From: Flavobacterium sp. ASW18X
GTDB lineage: Bacteria > Bacteroidota > Bacteroidia > Flavobacteriales > Flavobacteriaceae
Length of the DNA stretch: 64,000 nt
Assembly: GCF_005144745.1 (NCBI RefSeq)
Contig: NZ_SWKK01000010.1
Location: forward strand, 1-64,000
Direction of reading: 5' to 3'
Shown: in pieces, positions 33,538 to 43,813 of the stretch
How the letters are laid out: each line of letters starts with the position of its first letter
Position numbering within the stretch: position 1 is the first letter of the stretch
Translations under genes and position numbers: made by a program
The notes under the pieces: model-generated
The model's input: only the letters and a program-made list of their open reading frames with translations
Database searches by the model: none
Told to the model about the DNA's origin: nothing

Positions 33538-34317
33538 ATGCCATTTAAGTATTTTCCTCCAAACTCTAATTTCTATTTATCCTATACATACCAGTATGAA
33601 AGTAACCAAAAGTATACGCTAGTTTTTTTACATGATTCCCTAGGATGTATTAGTTTATGGCGGGATTTTCCGGCGCAGTTAAGCCAAAAGAATGGCATGA
33701 ATGCTTTGATTTATGACCGGGCTGGCTATGGCACAGCAGCTAAAGCACCCCAATTAGCAGAAAGAGGCGATAATTATCATGAGGTAGAAGCAGACCTTCT
33801 AATACCATTCTTAAAACATCTAAATATTGAAAATCCCATTTTATTTGGTCATAGTGATGGTGCAACCATTGCATTAATAGCAGCAGGCAAACATCCTAAC
33901 TACATAAAAGGATGTATTGTAGAAGGTGCTCATTCTTTTGTTGAAGAAATCACGTTAAAAGGTATTATCCAGGCTAAAAGTGCGTATACTAAGAATGATG
34001 TATTGCACCAAAAATTAACCAAGTACCATGGAGACAAAGTACATCAGCTATTTATGGCATGGACAGAAACATGGTTAGAGCCAAGTTTTAAATCTTGGAA
34101 TATCTTTTCTTTTTTAACTCAAATTACGTGCCCTGTTTTTGTACTACAGGGAGAGCTAGACGAATTTGGTACCTTAGAACAAGTACACGTTATTCTAAAC
34201 AAAGTTAAAGGTGAAAAACAGGAATTGATTTTAAGAGATACAGGACATTCCCCTCATAAAGAACATCCTGAGATAGTGTACAAAGGAGTAAGTCAGTTTT
34301 TAGCAGATTATTTTTGA
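33538..34317 (+). CDS. Alpha/beta hydrolase
   Basis: This is a protein of 259 residues. It starts the fold with TLVFLHDSLGC (oxyanion region). The nucleophile elbow is GHSDGA (Ser), the acid is probably the Asp in LQGELDEFG, and the catalytic His is in DTGHSPHKEHPE. No signal peptide is present. The substrate is unknown; ester cleavage of a sugar or lipid is possible. It lies 47 bases after the FGE gene on the same strand and may share its transcript. Confidence 0.85.
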   Translation: MPFKYFPPNSNFYLSYTYQYESNQKYTLVFLHDSLGCISLWRDFPAQLSQKNGMNALIYDRAGYGTAAKAPQLAERGDNYHEVEADLLIPFLKHLNIENPILFGHSDGATIALIAAGKHPNYIKGCIVEGAHSFVEEITLKGIIQAKSAYTKNDVLHQKLTKYHGDKVHQLFMAWTETWLEPSFKSWNIFSFLTQITCPVFVLQGELDEFGTLEQVHVILNKVKGEKQELILRDTGHSPHKEHPEIVYKGVSQFLADYF

Positions 34318-34530
34318 CAATAACGCTATCCTTAAAATAGATTGCTATTCGCAATCTAAATTATCAACTCTTTTTAGTTACTGCTAATTCAAGGTATATA
34401 AGTACATATTATTCCACTAATTTCAACAAAATTCTATAATTAGGGGTAAAATATGCCTAGCTTAAGCCTATATACGTTAAATGCAATTTATTTACAATAA
34501 TTTAATTTGCACTATCCACAACTAATAAAC

Positions 34531-35724
34531 ATGCCAAAACAAACTAACGCATACAAATATTCGTTTATAGTAGCCATTGGCGGGCTCATCTTTGGTTTAG
34601 ATGCGGCCCTTATTTCTGGCACTATTAACTTTATTACTAAAGAATTTGCTCTTAGTGACATACAATTGGGAACAGCCGTTAGTGCTCCCGCATTAGGTGT
34701 ATTATTAGCACTACCCTTTGCTGGTTACGCTTGTGATAAATTTGGTCGTAAAAAAACATTAATTATCGTAGCTTTTCTCTATTTATTTTCTGCTATTTTT
34801 TCTGCATTAGCTCCTAATTACTTTACGCTGGTGGCCGCACGTTTTATTGGAGGTCTGGCGTTTAGTTCCATTTCTTTAGCCTCTATGTACATTGGAGAAA
34901 TTGCACCTCCTAAACTCAGAGGCAAATTAGTGTCTATGACACAAATTAATATTGTAATAGGTCTATCTGCAGCGTATTTTATAAACTATTTAATTTTAGA
35001 CTGGTCTACAGCGACTAGTGGATGGGCAGTAGATTATGGCTTAACCACCAACGTTTGGCGCTGGATGTTAGGCTCAGAAATAATTCCGGCACTTATTTGG
35101 TTTCTATTGCTGTTTACCATTCCTGAAAGTCCATCTTGGTACCTGCTAAAAAACAGGAAAGAGGAAGCCACTAAAGTGCTTACCAACCTAATGCCGTTAA
35201 CAGAGATTCCTAAATACATCAATGAGAATCTAGAACGCATCCATTCCAAGACAAAAGAACTTAGTATTGTAGAACAGTTAAAAGGTGTTTTCGCAAAGCG
35301 AATGCGTGTCATTTTAATCATTGCTACTACCATTGCCATTGCACAACAAGCCACTGGTATTAATGCAATTCTTTTTTACGCCCCAACGGTTTTTGAACAA
35401 TTGGGATTAGGTACAGATGCGGCATTTGCACAAGCCATCTGGATTGGTCTCGTAAGTATAGTGTTTACTATTCTTGCCATTCTTTTAGTAGACAGACTTG
35501 GACGTAGACCTATGATTATAGCAGGTATGTTATGGATTGTAGCCAGCTTAGTACTTTGTTGGTATGGTTTTTCTCTGGCGGAATATAGCCTAACTCCAGA
35601 GGCTTTAATTGCACTAAAAGATGTGCCAAATATTGAACAATTAAATAATCTGGTAGGCGTGGTGTATGATAGTGATTTGGCAAAATACGAAAGCTGGCGA
35701 CAATATGTTTGTAAGCAATGGTAA
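34531..35724 (+). pseudogene. C-terminally truncated sugar permease (MFS)
   Basis: A frame of 397 codons encodes a major facilitator sugar transporter of the XylE/GalP type. It has the signatures GGLIFGLDAALISG, DKFGRKKTL, PESPSWYLL, QQATGINAILFYAP and DRLGRRPMI. It ends after VVYDSDLAKYESW, so the last three helices and the PETKG motif are absent. The frame then runs into an unrelated hydrolase gene in another frame. The usual length is 480-530. The start at ATG 34531 (MPKQTNAYK) is preferred to the TTG at 34507. A weak -7 box TTAATTTG lies at 34502-34509. It is a paralogue, not the missing half, of the permease fragment at 30897-32009, because both contain the middle helices. Confidence 0.8.
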
Positions 35725-37648
35725 ACCTTCTTTTCCGTACGATTATTTTTCTAAAACAGTTGGGCAACCTTTGACCAACACTCAGGTGTATAACGACCAT
35801 CTTGGGGCACTCTATCACGGTGGTGAAAATCTTTATCCGGTAGACCATGACCGTGCTATAAATTCTTTCTTACTAAAAGAAGATGGCACTTTTAACGAAG
35901 AATTGATGAAAGAGCTCACTACTATTCCAGATACCAACGTAGGCTTTTTGTACTACTGGGGCATGTGTATACCAGAATGGGTAGAAAAAAAAGAGCCCGA
36001 AATTCGAAAAGGGCGTTCCTTGTTTTTAGGTTTTGACATTGATAACCCAACAGCCAAAGACCTTTGGGGCAAAATAATACGTAAGACGGGAGAACTTACC
36101 AAGGGTAAAAAGGTGACGGAATTAGGGTATGTATTTGCTAACGAACCACACTGGTATTCAGAAAAAGACCATTGGACCTACAATTACCAAGAAATGCATG
36201 GTATCTCTAGCTACACACTCAATAATTTTAGAAAATGGCTAAAGAATACCTACAACAATGATATTAAAAAATTGAATGCCAATTGGGAGACAAAATTTTC
36301 CTCTTTTGATTCTGTGGAGATTGAAATACCTATAGATACTGCACTTAGAGGAAAACCTATTTGGTATGATTGGAACCGATACCACATGCAGCGAACTACG
36401 GATTGGTTCACTTTTAATCAAGAAAATTTACACAGCGTAAATCCAGAAGCAGATACCCATATAAAACTATTTCCTAGAACGTTTTATGAGGATTCTCGTT
36501 CTCACGGGATGGATTTTGAAGCACTTACAGAACTTACCACCATGATTGGTCACGACGCTAAAGCCTTGGGAGGGCCTAGCATTAGACCGCATATTAAGTC
36601 TGACTTTGTTGAAAAGTATGCCTACAAGTGGGACGGTATGGCCATTCTACACGATTTTCTAGAGTCCGTGGCTCCAGATAAGATAAATGTAAACTCAGAA
36701 TCACATTTTCTTTCCTCCGGGCAATGGCGAGATTTAGATACCCGTACCAGTTATGTACGCAACGTATACTGGTTGGCCACTTTAATGGGCATGGATGCCA
36801 ATATGGGCTGGTTCTGGGCGCGTGACCCAGATGGTTCTCCAGAAGACCGTTTAGAAGGTGAACTTAACTTTTTTGACCCTGGTTTGGGCGGTGCTTATGC
36901 AGGCTCTGTAAACATGCAACCCCATGTTGCCAATGAGGTAACACAGGTGATGTACGATTTAAATAGCTTTTCTGAAGAAATCATCGCTCTGCGTAATCAA
37001 AAAAGACCATTACGCTTGTTTTATTCAGAAACCTCAGCGATAAATACTCCTGATTATATGACGCAAACGGGTACAATTTACAACGCTTTATTTTTTGAAG
37101 GCTTACCACTGGGCTTTGTAACCAAAAATATTATAGAAAAGCAAGACAATAGTACATGGAGTACCGTGTTGGTGCATAAAACCAAATATGTTACGGAAAA
37201 AGAATTTGCGGCACTACAAACTTTTTTAAATAATGGTGGTACGGTTATTATTGATTCTGACGAAAGCTTGTCTCTTAATGAGTACGGAAAAGAACACAAA
37301 CAAAAACTCTCTGCCAGCAAAGGTGAATTGATAGTCTTAAACACAGAAAATATAGAAAGCTTGAAAAAAGCGGCTTTAGAAAGTGTAGCAGACCAAATAC
37401 CTCCTGTACAAATAGTAGCTGATAATAGTGAAAAATACAAAACCATTATTTCTAGAGTGGTAACCCAAGAAGATGGCTCTTATTTGGTGAATCTTTTGAA
37501 TGTGGGGCGCAATACAACCAAAATTAAATTGCAATTGGATTCTGGAGAGGCTATAGCTGTTACAGACTTAATGACGATGAATACTATGGAAACTTCATTT
37601 GAACTACCATCAGAAGGGGTTTTGTTATTAGAGGTGAAAAAGAAGTAA
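35666..37648 (+). CDS. GH-A clan glycoside hydrolase (GH42/GH167-like), N-terminally truncated
   Basis: This is an open frame of 660 codons. It reads as a TIM-barrel hydrolase with FANEPHW (acid/base Glu near residue 160) and NVNSESHF (nucleophile Glu near 344), followed by a Rossmann-like domain (about 440-580) similar to the trimerisation domain of GH42, and a small beta domain. A galactosidase acting on agar or carrageenan oligosaccharides is plausible; GH50 is the alternative. The beginning is suspicious: the first codons overlap the truncated permease out of frame, there is no signal peptide, and the first barrel strand is not evident. An internal ATG at 35705 lies close to the permease stop codon at 35722, so coupling could still give translation. 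It is followed by the sulfatase after 14 bases. Confidence 0.65.
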   Translation: MIVIWQNTKAGDNMFVSNGKPSFPYDYFSKTVGQPLTNTQVYNDHLGALYHGGENLYPVDHDRAINSFLLKEDGTFNEELMKELTTIPDTNVGFLYYWGMCIPEWVEKKEPEIRKGRSLFLGFDIDNPTAKDLWGKIIRKTGELTKGKKVTELGYVFANEPHWYSEKDHWTYNYQEMHGISSYTLNNFRKWLKNTYNNDIKKLNANWETKFSSFDSVEIEIPIDTALRGKPIWYDWNRYHMQRTTDWFTFNQENLHSVNPEADTHIKLFPRTFYEDSRSHGMDFEALTELTTMIGHDAKALGGPSIRPHIKSDFVEKYAYKWDGMAILHDFLESVAPDKINVNSESHFLSSGQWRDLDTRTSYVRNVYWLATLMGMDANMGWFWARDPDGSPEDRLEGELNFFDPGLGGAYAGSVNMQPHVANEVTQVMYDLNSFSEEIIALRNQKRPLRLFYSETSAINTPDYMTQTGTIYNALFFEGLPLGFVTKNIIEKQDNSTWSTVLVHKTKYVTEKEFAALQTFLNNGGTVIIDSDESLSLNEYGKEHKQKLSASKGELIVLNTENIESLKKAALESVADQIPPVQIVADNSEKYKTIISRVVTQEDGSYLVNLLNVGRNTTKIKLQLDSGEAIAVTDLMTMNTMETSFELPSEGVLLLEVKKK

Positions 37649-37662
37649 ACTGATTTTATAAC

Positions 37663-39156
37663 ATGAATTGGAATAAAATAATGGTGAGCATCTTACTAGG
37701 TTTTAGTGTGATTGCTTGTAAAAACCAAGAAAAGAAAGAAGAGGCTAAGACAGATTTAGTACAAAATGAAACTGTTACCAACAGACCTAATATTTTGGTA
37801 ATCATGTGCGATGATTTGGGATATAATGATGTTGGCTTTAACGGCAGCAAAGACATCCCCACGCCCAATCTTGATGCATTGGCAGCCAATGGTGCTATTG
37901 CCACCGCTGGTTATGCAGTGCATCCGTTCTGTGGTCCTAGTAGAGCAGGATTTTTAACAGGGCAGTATCCGCACGAATTTGGTTCGCAGTTTAATTTGCC
38001 TAGACGCCATGAGAATGAAGGCAAAGGGATACCGACCAACTTAGCTTACATGAGTAGCACTTTGCAGGATGCAGGCTATTTTACAGGATTAGTGGGTAAA
38101 TGGCACTTAGGTATAAAACCAGAATTCCATCCGCAGAAAAGAGGTTTTGATGAGTTTTACGGTTTCCTTGGTGGTGGCCACAAATATTTTCCTGAGCAGT
38201 ATTACTCCGCCTATCAAAATGAAAAAGCCAAGGGGAATGATGACATATGGGAGTACATTACGCCTCTAGAACACAACGGTAATCCTATTATGGATGCTGA
38301 TAAATACCTAACCGATGAACTTTCTGATGCGGCAGTTAATTTTGTGTCTGACCAAAAAGCGAAGGAAAATCCATTCTTTTTATTTCTAGCGTATAATGCG
38401 CCACACGTGCCTTTGGAAGCTAAGAAAGAAGACTTGGCCAAGTTTAGCCATATTACGGATAAAAAACGCAAAACCTACGCTGCAATGGTGTATGCAGTAG
38501 ACCGTGGCGTAGGCCAGTTGGCAGATGCGTTGAAAGCTAACAATCAGCTAGACAATACCTTAATTGTGTTTTTAAGTGATAATGGCGGTAAAACAACCGA
38601 AGGTGCTAATAACTATCCGTTAAAAGAAGGAAAAGGCAGTATGCAAGAAGGTGGTTTTAGAGTGCCTATGTTTATCCACTACCCAAAAGAAATACAAGCC
38701 AACACCATTTACGACCACCCTATTTCCGCATTAGACTTCTACCCTACTTTTGCCCATTTAGCACAGGCAAAATTACCTAAAACACAGGAATTACATGGTA
38801 AAAACATTTGGGAAAGTTTAACTACTGGCACTAGTGCTCGACAAGACGAAAGCATTTTTGCCATGCGCCACTGGCCTGGCTATTCTGATGTAGCTGTTCG
38901 CAAAAATGATTTTAAAGCCTTAAAGAAAGGTAAAGCAAACTGGCAATTGTTTAACGTAAAAGAAGATTTAAGCGAAGAAAACAATTTAGAAAGTGAATAT
39001 CCAGAGGTATTAAAAACATTAGTATCAGAAGCGGAAGTCTGGTCTAAAAAGCATGTAAAACCCTTATGGTACAATCCCCCAGAATTAGAAACTGACTGGA
39101 AAACGCATGACATGGGCAATTTTCCCGGTATTTTTGATGCCTCTGCGCACAAATAA
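37663..39156 (+). CDS. Family S1 sulfatase lipoprotein
   Basis: This is a protein of 497 residues. A lipoprotein signal with Cys in VIACKNQ (residue 19) is followed by the arylsulfatase fold. Key motifs are NILVIMCDDLGYNDVGFNG (metal Asp residues), PFCGPSRAGFLTG (Cys to be turned into formylglycine, then PSR), GLVGKWHLG (Lys and His), NAPHVPLEA (His), and LSDNGG (metal Asp and Asn). All catalytic residues are present. It is a Cys-type enzyme, so it needs FGE, which is encoded at 32364. The substrate is probably a sulfated galactan, judged by the neighbours. The S1 subfamily was not determined. Confidence 0.92.
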   Translation: MNWNKIMVSILLGFSVIACKNQEKKEEAKTDLVQNETVTNRPNILVIMCDDLGYNDVGFNGSKDIPTPNLDALAANGAIATAGYAVHPFCGPSRAGFLTGQYPHEFGSQFNLPRRHENEGKGIPTNLAYMSSTLQDAGYFTGLVGKWHLGIKPEFHPQKRGFDEFYGFLGGGHKYFPEQYYSAYQNEKAKGNDDIWEYITPLEHNGNPIMDADKYLTDELSDAAVNFVSDQKAKENPFFLFLAYNAPHVPLEAKKEDLAKFSHITDKKRKTYAAMVYAVDRGVGQLADALKANNQLDNTLIVFLSDNGGKTTEGANNYPLKEGKGSMQEGGFRVPMFIHYPKEIQANTIYDHPISALDFYPTFAHLAQAKLPKTQELHGKNIWESLTTGTSARQDESIFAMRHWPGYSDVAVRKNDFKALKKGKANWQLFNVKEDLSEENNLESEYPEVLKTLVSEAEVWSKKHVKPLWYNPPELETDWKTHDMGNFPGIFDASAHK

Positions 39157-39175
39157 AAACGTTTTTTTACAATGT

Positions 39176-39203
39176 AAAAGCCACTGCATCTGCAGTGGCT
39201 TTT
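39176..39203. terminator. Bidirectional terminator, sulfatase and histidine kinase
   Basis: A perfect stem of 13 bases (AAAAGCCACTGCA with TGCAGTGGCTTTT) lies between two convergent genes, with A-rich and T-rich feet on the two sides. Confidence 0.88.
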
Positions 39204-39251
39204 GTTTGGACAACACTTAACACTAACCAATTGGTTACCCAAAGTAAACCT

Positions 39252-42200
39252 TTAAATCCATTTAGCTAAGACTTCAAAAAGGTCGTCTTTACCCAAAGGC
39301 TTTGGAATATAATCCACAAATCCTTTTTCTAAACACTGCTCCCTATCATTAGACATAGCATGTGCAGTTTGCGCAATAATTTTAGTATTAGGGTTAATTT
39401 CTAAAAGATGATTTTTTGCTTGGAAACCATCCATATTGGGCATTCTTATATCCATTAAAACAATATCATATGCATCGTCTTTTTTAAACATGCTAATAGC
39501 TTCTTCTCCACTGTCCGCAAAAGCCGCTATCAAAGTGGTTCGTTTAAAAATCGTTTTTAGATATTGTCTATTAATTCTATTATCATCTACGACCAATACT
39601 CTTTGGTCTTTAAAAAGCGCTTTGTAATCTGGTGTTTCTTTTACAATAAACCCTAAGCTAACTGGTTTAGTTTTTGAGTAGGGAATAATAAAGGAGAAGG
39701 TACTCCCTTGGCCAGGTACAGATTCCACTTTAATCTCTCCGCCTAACAAACCAATTATTCCTTTAGAAATAGATAAGCCTAAACCTTTACCAGAATATTT
39801 ATCTGTATTACTTGGGTTAACACGTTCAAAACGTTCAAAAATGAGTTTTAACTTATCTTCCGTTATGCCTATTCCAGTATCTGTGACGCGGAACATCACA
39901 AAATCGCCTTCTATTTGATAGCCAAACTTAACATGGCCCTTATCTGTAAATTTTAGAGCATTCCCTATCAGATTTATAAGCACTTGTTTAAGACGGTTGG
40001 GATCTGTTTTGATATTTATTGGCTGATTGGGATTAGGGGTGTAAGCTATAATTTCCACCTGATCCTTTTCTTGTTGTCGTTTAATCTCTCTAAACGTTAA
40101 TTCTAATTCTTTTACCAAATGATTCAGTTCACATTGGGTAAAATTCATATCCAGTTCTCCTGCTTCTATCTTACTTAAATCTATAATATCATCTACCAGA
40201 TTGAGCAATTGCTTGCTACAGTTTTCTATAATATCTATATATTCCTTTTTCTCATGAATGTCTAAATCATGATCTCTTAGCAAATTAGAAAACCCAACCA
40301 AACCATTGAGTGGTGTTCTAATTTCATGACTCATGTTTGCTAAAAATTGATTCTTGTAAATGTTAGCGCTATTGGCATCTTTAAGCGCTTTTTTTAAACG
40401 CTCTTCGGTTTTTTTCTTTTCTGTTATATCTAAAAAAACACCAAAAAAGCTCTTTACGTTGCCTTGGTCATCGAATTCAAAAGGAGAATCTATAGAATAA
40501 CACCAAATGTATTTTCCATTTTTATGTCTAAACCGGTATTCTATTTTATTTTCTGGTTGGCCTTGAGCTACTTTACTAATGTGCTTTTCTATAGAAGCCC
40601 TATCTTCTGGGTGAAAGAGAGCAAAAAATTCTCCATCCTCTAATTTTGCAATATCTTCTGATGTATAGCCTAGAATGTTAGTGTAACCATCATTCATGTA
40701 AATATTTACACCCTTTTCCATATCATAGATATAGATGCCAGATGGCGATAATTCTGTAATTTTACTGGTAAACTCCTTTGCTTTTTGCAAACTAGAACGT
40801 AGCTCTTTACGGTCTGTAATATCTTGAGCAATACCCTGTAAATGTGTTATGTTACCATACGTATCCTTAACTGCTCTACCATGCGCAAACAACCACCCTT
40901 GAGTACCATCTTTACGTATTAAACGTAATTCTAGGGAATAAGGTTCTCCAGTCTCAATAGTTTTTTGAACCGCTTGCTCTAATTTATTAGTAGATGCTTT
41001 GGTAAACAGCTTCTTATGGTTTTCATCATCGTAGTTGGGAACACCTAAGGCAGGGTCTAAACCATAAATATCAAATAATTGTTCTGACCAACTTACTTGG
41101 TTTGTTGCTAAATCCAAGGTCCAACTACCTAATTTAGCGATATTTTGTGCCATGGTAAGCTCTGCGGTTTTAAGCTCTAAAGCAGCCTCCTTATTTTTAA
41201 TATCATTGATATTTACAAAAGTGATGACTACCCCAGAAATCTGTTTACGTTTAGTAACAAACGGGCCAACACGTACTAAATAGAAATTGTTTTTAGTATC
41301 TGCTAACTGAAATTCAAAACTTTTAAATTCGCTAAGAGCAGTTTTGCATTTGTTTAGTAAATCTGCACGAACCTCTTCTGTGACAAAGGAAGAAAATTTG
41401 GCTATGGAACGCCCTTCATCTTGCTCTTCTATCTCAAAAATCTTGGTTATTGCTGGGGTAAATTTTCTAATATTTAAGGTATCGTCTAAAAACAAGGTTC
41501 CAATATCTGTACTGTTTAGGAGGTTATCCATGTCATTATACAGTGCTTCTAACTCCTTATTTTTTTCTTGTAATTCTGTATTTACGGTATAAAGTTCCTC
41601 GTTAACAGATTGTAATTCTTCATTAGAACTCTGTAGTTCTTCATTAGAAGACATGAGTTCTTCATTAGAACTCTGCAATTCTTCATTACTGGTCTCTAAT
41701 TCTTCTCTAATATCGTCTAGCAAAACATTCTTTTCACCCAATTCAAACTCCAAATCGGTAATGCGTTGTTGTGCATAGCTAGGAATATCTTCATTTTTAA
41801 ATGTGACCTCTTCTGCTTTTACAATTTCTTTACCCTCCCCAAACTGAATTAAAAACATGGGATCAGCTTCTGGTTCTAATGTTACACTTTCTAGTAAAAC
41901 ATTGGTAACCACATTACCTTCTAGTGTATGTATGTTAACCGCCTTGTAAGTAACGGGGTTACCACTTTGTTTTACCCTTCTAACCCCATTCCTAATTAAA
42001 ATGGCTAAGTCTTCCGGTATTAGATGTAATAAGTTATTGGTAAAAAGCCCGTCATTAGATTGGAACCACTTTTTAAAGTCGCCCATCATAAAAGTCAAAT
42101 CATAATTTTCATTTATATAAACCGTAACGGGCACATGTTTTTTACATAAATGTTTATAATACAGTAATTCTTTCTGAGAAGCAAAACTTCTGTGAGAGCT

Positions 42201-43703
42201 ACTATTGTTTGCATTTAAATAGCTCACTTGGTCTACAATTGTCTTATTCTCTAAGGTAGGTTTTTTACTTTCCATCCTTCCTTCCTTAATTTTATAAATT
42301 TTGTTTTTTGCGTCTATTAGTTTAAAAGCCTGACTCATCTTACCTAAAGATTCGCTATTCCCTAAAAAGAGGTAACCATTTTTATTTAGGGAAAATTCAA
42401 ACGATTTAAATACTGACTCCTTGGCCTCTTTATTTAAATAAATGAGCAAATTTCTACAAGAGATTAAATCTATTTGTATGTAAGGTGGGTCACTAGTTAA
42501 GTCATGATATGAAAAAATAATCTTTTCTCTAATCTTTTTAATTACTTGAAGCCTATCCCCTTTTTTTATAAAGTAATTGGTCAAATAAATATCGTTTAAT
42601 TCTGCAGCATCATTAATAATATATTCACCACTGCTTGCCTTTTTTAAACTTTCTTTATTAATATCTGACCCAAAAATTTTAAACTTGAGGTTTAATTTAT
42701 GTTCTTGTATGTATTCATCAAACAGTATAGCAAGTGTATATACCTCTTTACCAGAAGCGCAACCAGGCACCCAAATACGTATGGTATCTTCTCCTTTTTT
42801 TTGTTGGCAAAGTTTTGGAATTATGCTGTGTTTTAGAAATAGAAATGCTTCTGGATTTCTAAAAAATGTAGTAACGCCAATTAAAAAGCTCTGACTTAAA
42901 ATTTCAATCTCATCCTCATGATTCAGCAGATACCTAAAATAATCATCTAGCGTATTTGTCTTTACATAACTCATACGCTTATTCATTCTCCGGATAAGTG
43001 TGTTGGGCTTGTATTTTTTAAAATCTACCCCACCTGTTTTATATAAAAGTGTTAAAATTTTGTCGTAGATGGAATTGCTATTAGAAGCACTGAGATTTAC
43101 AAGTTGTTGGTCTTGACTGGCGAGCCAAACAATATTCTCTGCTATTTTCCCAGGTGATAAAATAAAATCTACACAATTGGTCTGAATGGCAGATTTTGGC
43201 ATACCATCAAATTCAGCAGATTCAGGGCTTTGTACTAAGATTGTTCCTCCTTGCTCTTTTAAATCATATAGTCCTTTGGAACCATCGGAACCTGTGCCAG
43301 ATAATATAACACCTATAGCATTTTCTTTATATTCTCTGGCCACCATCTGAAAGATGATATCTATAGGTAAATCTATTTGTTTTCTTGTAGCTTTCTCTAA
43401 CAGTGTAAATTTTCCATCATTTACCCCCAAATTTTTATCCTTATTGTTTAGATAAATGCAATTAGGTTTAATTTCTTGGTTTTCTTCTGCTACAAAAATT
43501 TCCATTTTTGTATGAGAAGCCAATAGTTCTGGCATAAGACTTTTAAAGTTTGGTGCCAAATGTTGAACTAAAATAAACGCCATCCCCGGACTATCTGCCA
43601 TCGCATCAAAAAAATCATGAACAGCTTTGAGACCACCCGCAGACGCACCAATGGCAACCACTAAAAAATCATTATCTAATTGCGGTGGATTTATCTTTTT
43701 CAT
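39252..43703 (-). CDS. CheB-CheR-PAS hybrid histidine kinase
   Basis: This is a protein of 1483 residues with no membrane helix, so it is cytosolic. Domain order: CheB methylesterase (about 12-195; GASAGG Ser, VQHLAP His, SGTGSDG Asp all present), CheR methyltransferase (about 205-470), a helical linker with a Glu/Asn/Leu heptad coil near 655-720 (the NEELxSS unit repeated), and three PAS domains (about 735-850, 870-990, 1000-1115). A HisKA (NMSHEIRTPLNG, phospho-His), a HATPase (DTGIGI, GKGLGLS), and a C-terminal receiver (VLVVDDN, LMDIRMPNMDG phospho-Asp) complete it. Such proteins are sensory kinases unrelated to flagellar chemotaxis in Bacteroidota. No partner regulator is encoded alongside. 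The relic of another kinase lies just upstream. Confidence 0.93.
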   Translation of the reverse strand: MKKINPPQLDNDFLVVAIGASAGGLKAVHDFFDAMADSPGMAFILVQHLAPNFKSLMPELLASHTKMEIFVAEENQEIKPNCIYLNNKDKNLGVNDGKFTLLEKATRKQIDLPIDIIFQMVAREYKENAIGVILSGTGSDGSKGLYDLKEQGGTILVQSPESAEFDGMPKSAIQTNCVDFILSPGKIAENIVWLASQDQQLVNLSASNSNSIYDKILTLLYKTGGVDFKKYKPNTLIRRMNKRMSYVKTNTLDDYFRYLLNHEDEIEILSQSFLIGVTTFFRNPEAFLFLKHSIIPKLCQQKKGEDTIRIWVPGCASGKEVYTLAILFDEYIQEHKLNLKFKIFGSDINKESLKKASSGEYIINDAAELNDIYLTNYFIKKGDRLQVIKKIREKIIFSYHDLTSDPPYIQIDLISCRNLLIYLNKEAKESVFKSFEFSLNKNGYLFLGNSESLGKMSQAFKLIDAKNKIYKIKEGRMESKKPTLENKTIVDQVSYLNANNSSSHRSFASQKELLYYKHLCKKHVPVTVYINENYDLTFMMGDFKKWFQSNDGLFTNNLLHLIPEDLAILIRNGVRRVKQSGNPVTYKAVNIHTLEGNVVTNVLLESVTLEPEADPMFLIQFGEGKEIVKAEEVTFKNEDIPSYAQQRITDLEFELGEKNVLLDDIREELETSNEELQSSNEELMSSNEELQSSNEELQSVNEELYTVNTELQEKNKELEALYNDMDNLLNSTDIGTLFLDDTLNIRKFTPAITKIFEIEEQDEGRSIAKFSSFVTEEVRADLLNKCKTALSEFKSFEFQLADTKNNFYLVRVGPFVTKRKQISGVVITFVNINDIKNKEAALELKTAELTMAQNIAKLGSWTLDLATNQVSWSEQLFDIYGLDPALGVPNYDDENHKKLFTKASTNKLEQAVQKTIETGEPYSLELRLIRKDGTQGWLFAHGRAVKDTYGNITHLQGIAQDITDRKELRSSLQKAKEFTSKITELSPSGIYIYDMEKGVNIYMNDGYTNILGYTSEDIAKLEDGEFFALFHPEDRASIEKHISKVAQGQPENKIEYRFRHKNGKYIWCYSIDSPFEFDDQGNVKSFFGVFLDITEKKKTEERLKKALKDANSANIYKNQFLANMSHEIRTPLNGLVGFSNLLRDHDLDIHEKKEYIDIIENCSKQLLNLVDDIIDLSKIEAGELDMNFTQCELNHLVKELELTFREIKRQQEKDQVEIIAYTPNPNQPINIKTDPNRLKQVLINLIGNALKFTDKGHVKFGYQIEGDFVMFRVTDTGIGITEDKLKLIFERFERVNPSNTDKYSGKGLGLSISKGIIGLLGGEIKVESVPGQGSTFSFIIPYSKTKPVSLGFIVKETPDYKALFKDQRVLVVDDNRINRQYLKTIFKRTTLIAAFADSGEEAISMFKKDDAYDIVLMDIRMPNMDGFQAKNHLLEINPNTKIIAQTAHAMSNDREQCLEKGFVDYIPKPLGKDDLFEVLAKWI

Positions 43704-43813
43704 GGTACGTTTTTGGTGTCTTCTTAAAATTTTAAAAGATTATAAGAATTACGACAATCCTTTTAACAAATGTAAGATTTTTACTAATAATTTTAAATTA
43801 TGTTTAACTAAAT

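Noticed and set aside
30897-37648. The two permease fragments as two halves of one gene split by an inversion
   Set aside because: Both contain the middle helices and differ in sequence there, so they are paralogues, not halves.
41590-41720. Tandem repeats suggesting a CRISPR-like or satellite array
   Set aside because: They are the coding heptads (NEELxSS) of a coiled coil in the large kinase, in frame and without spacers.
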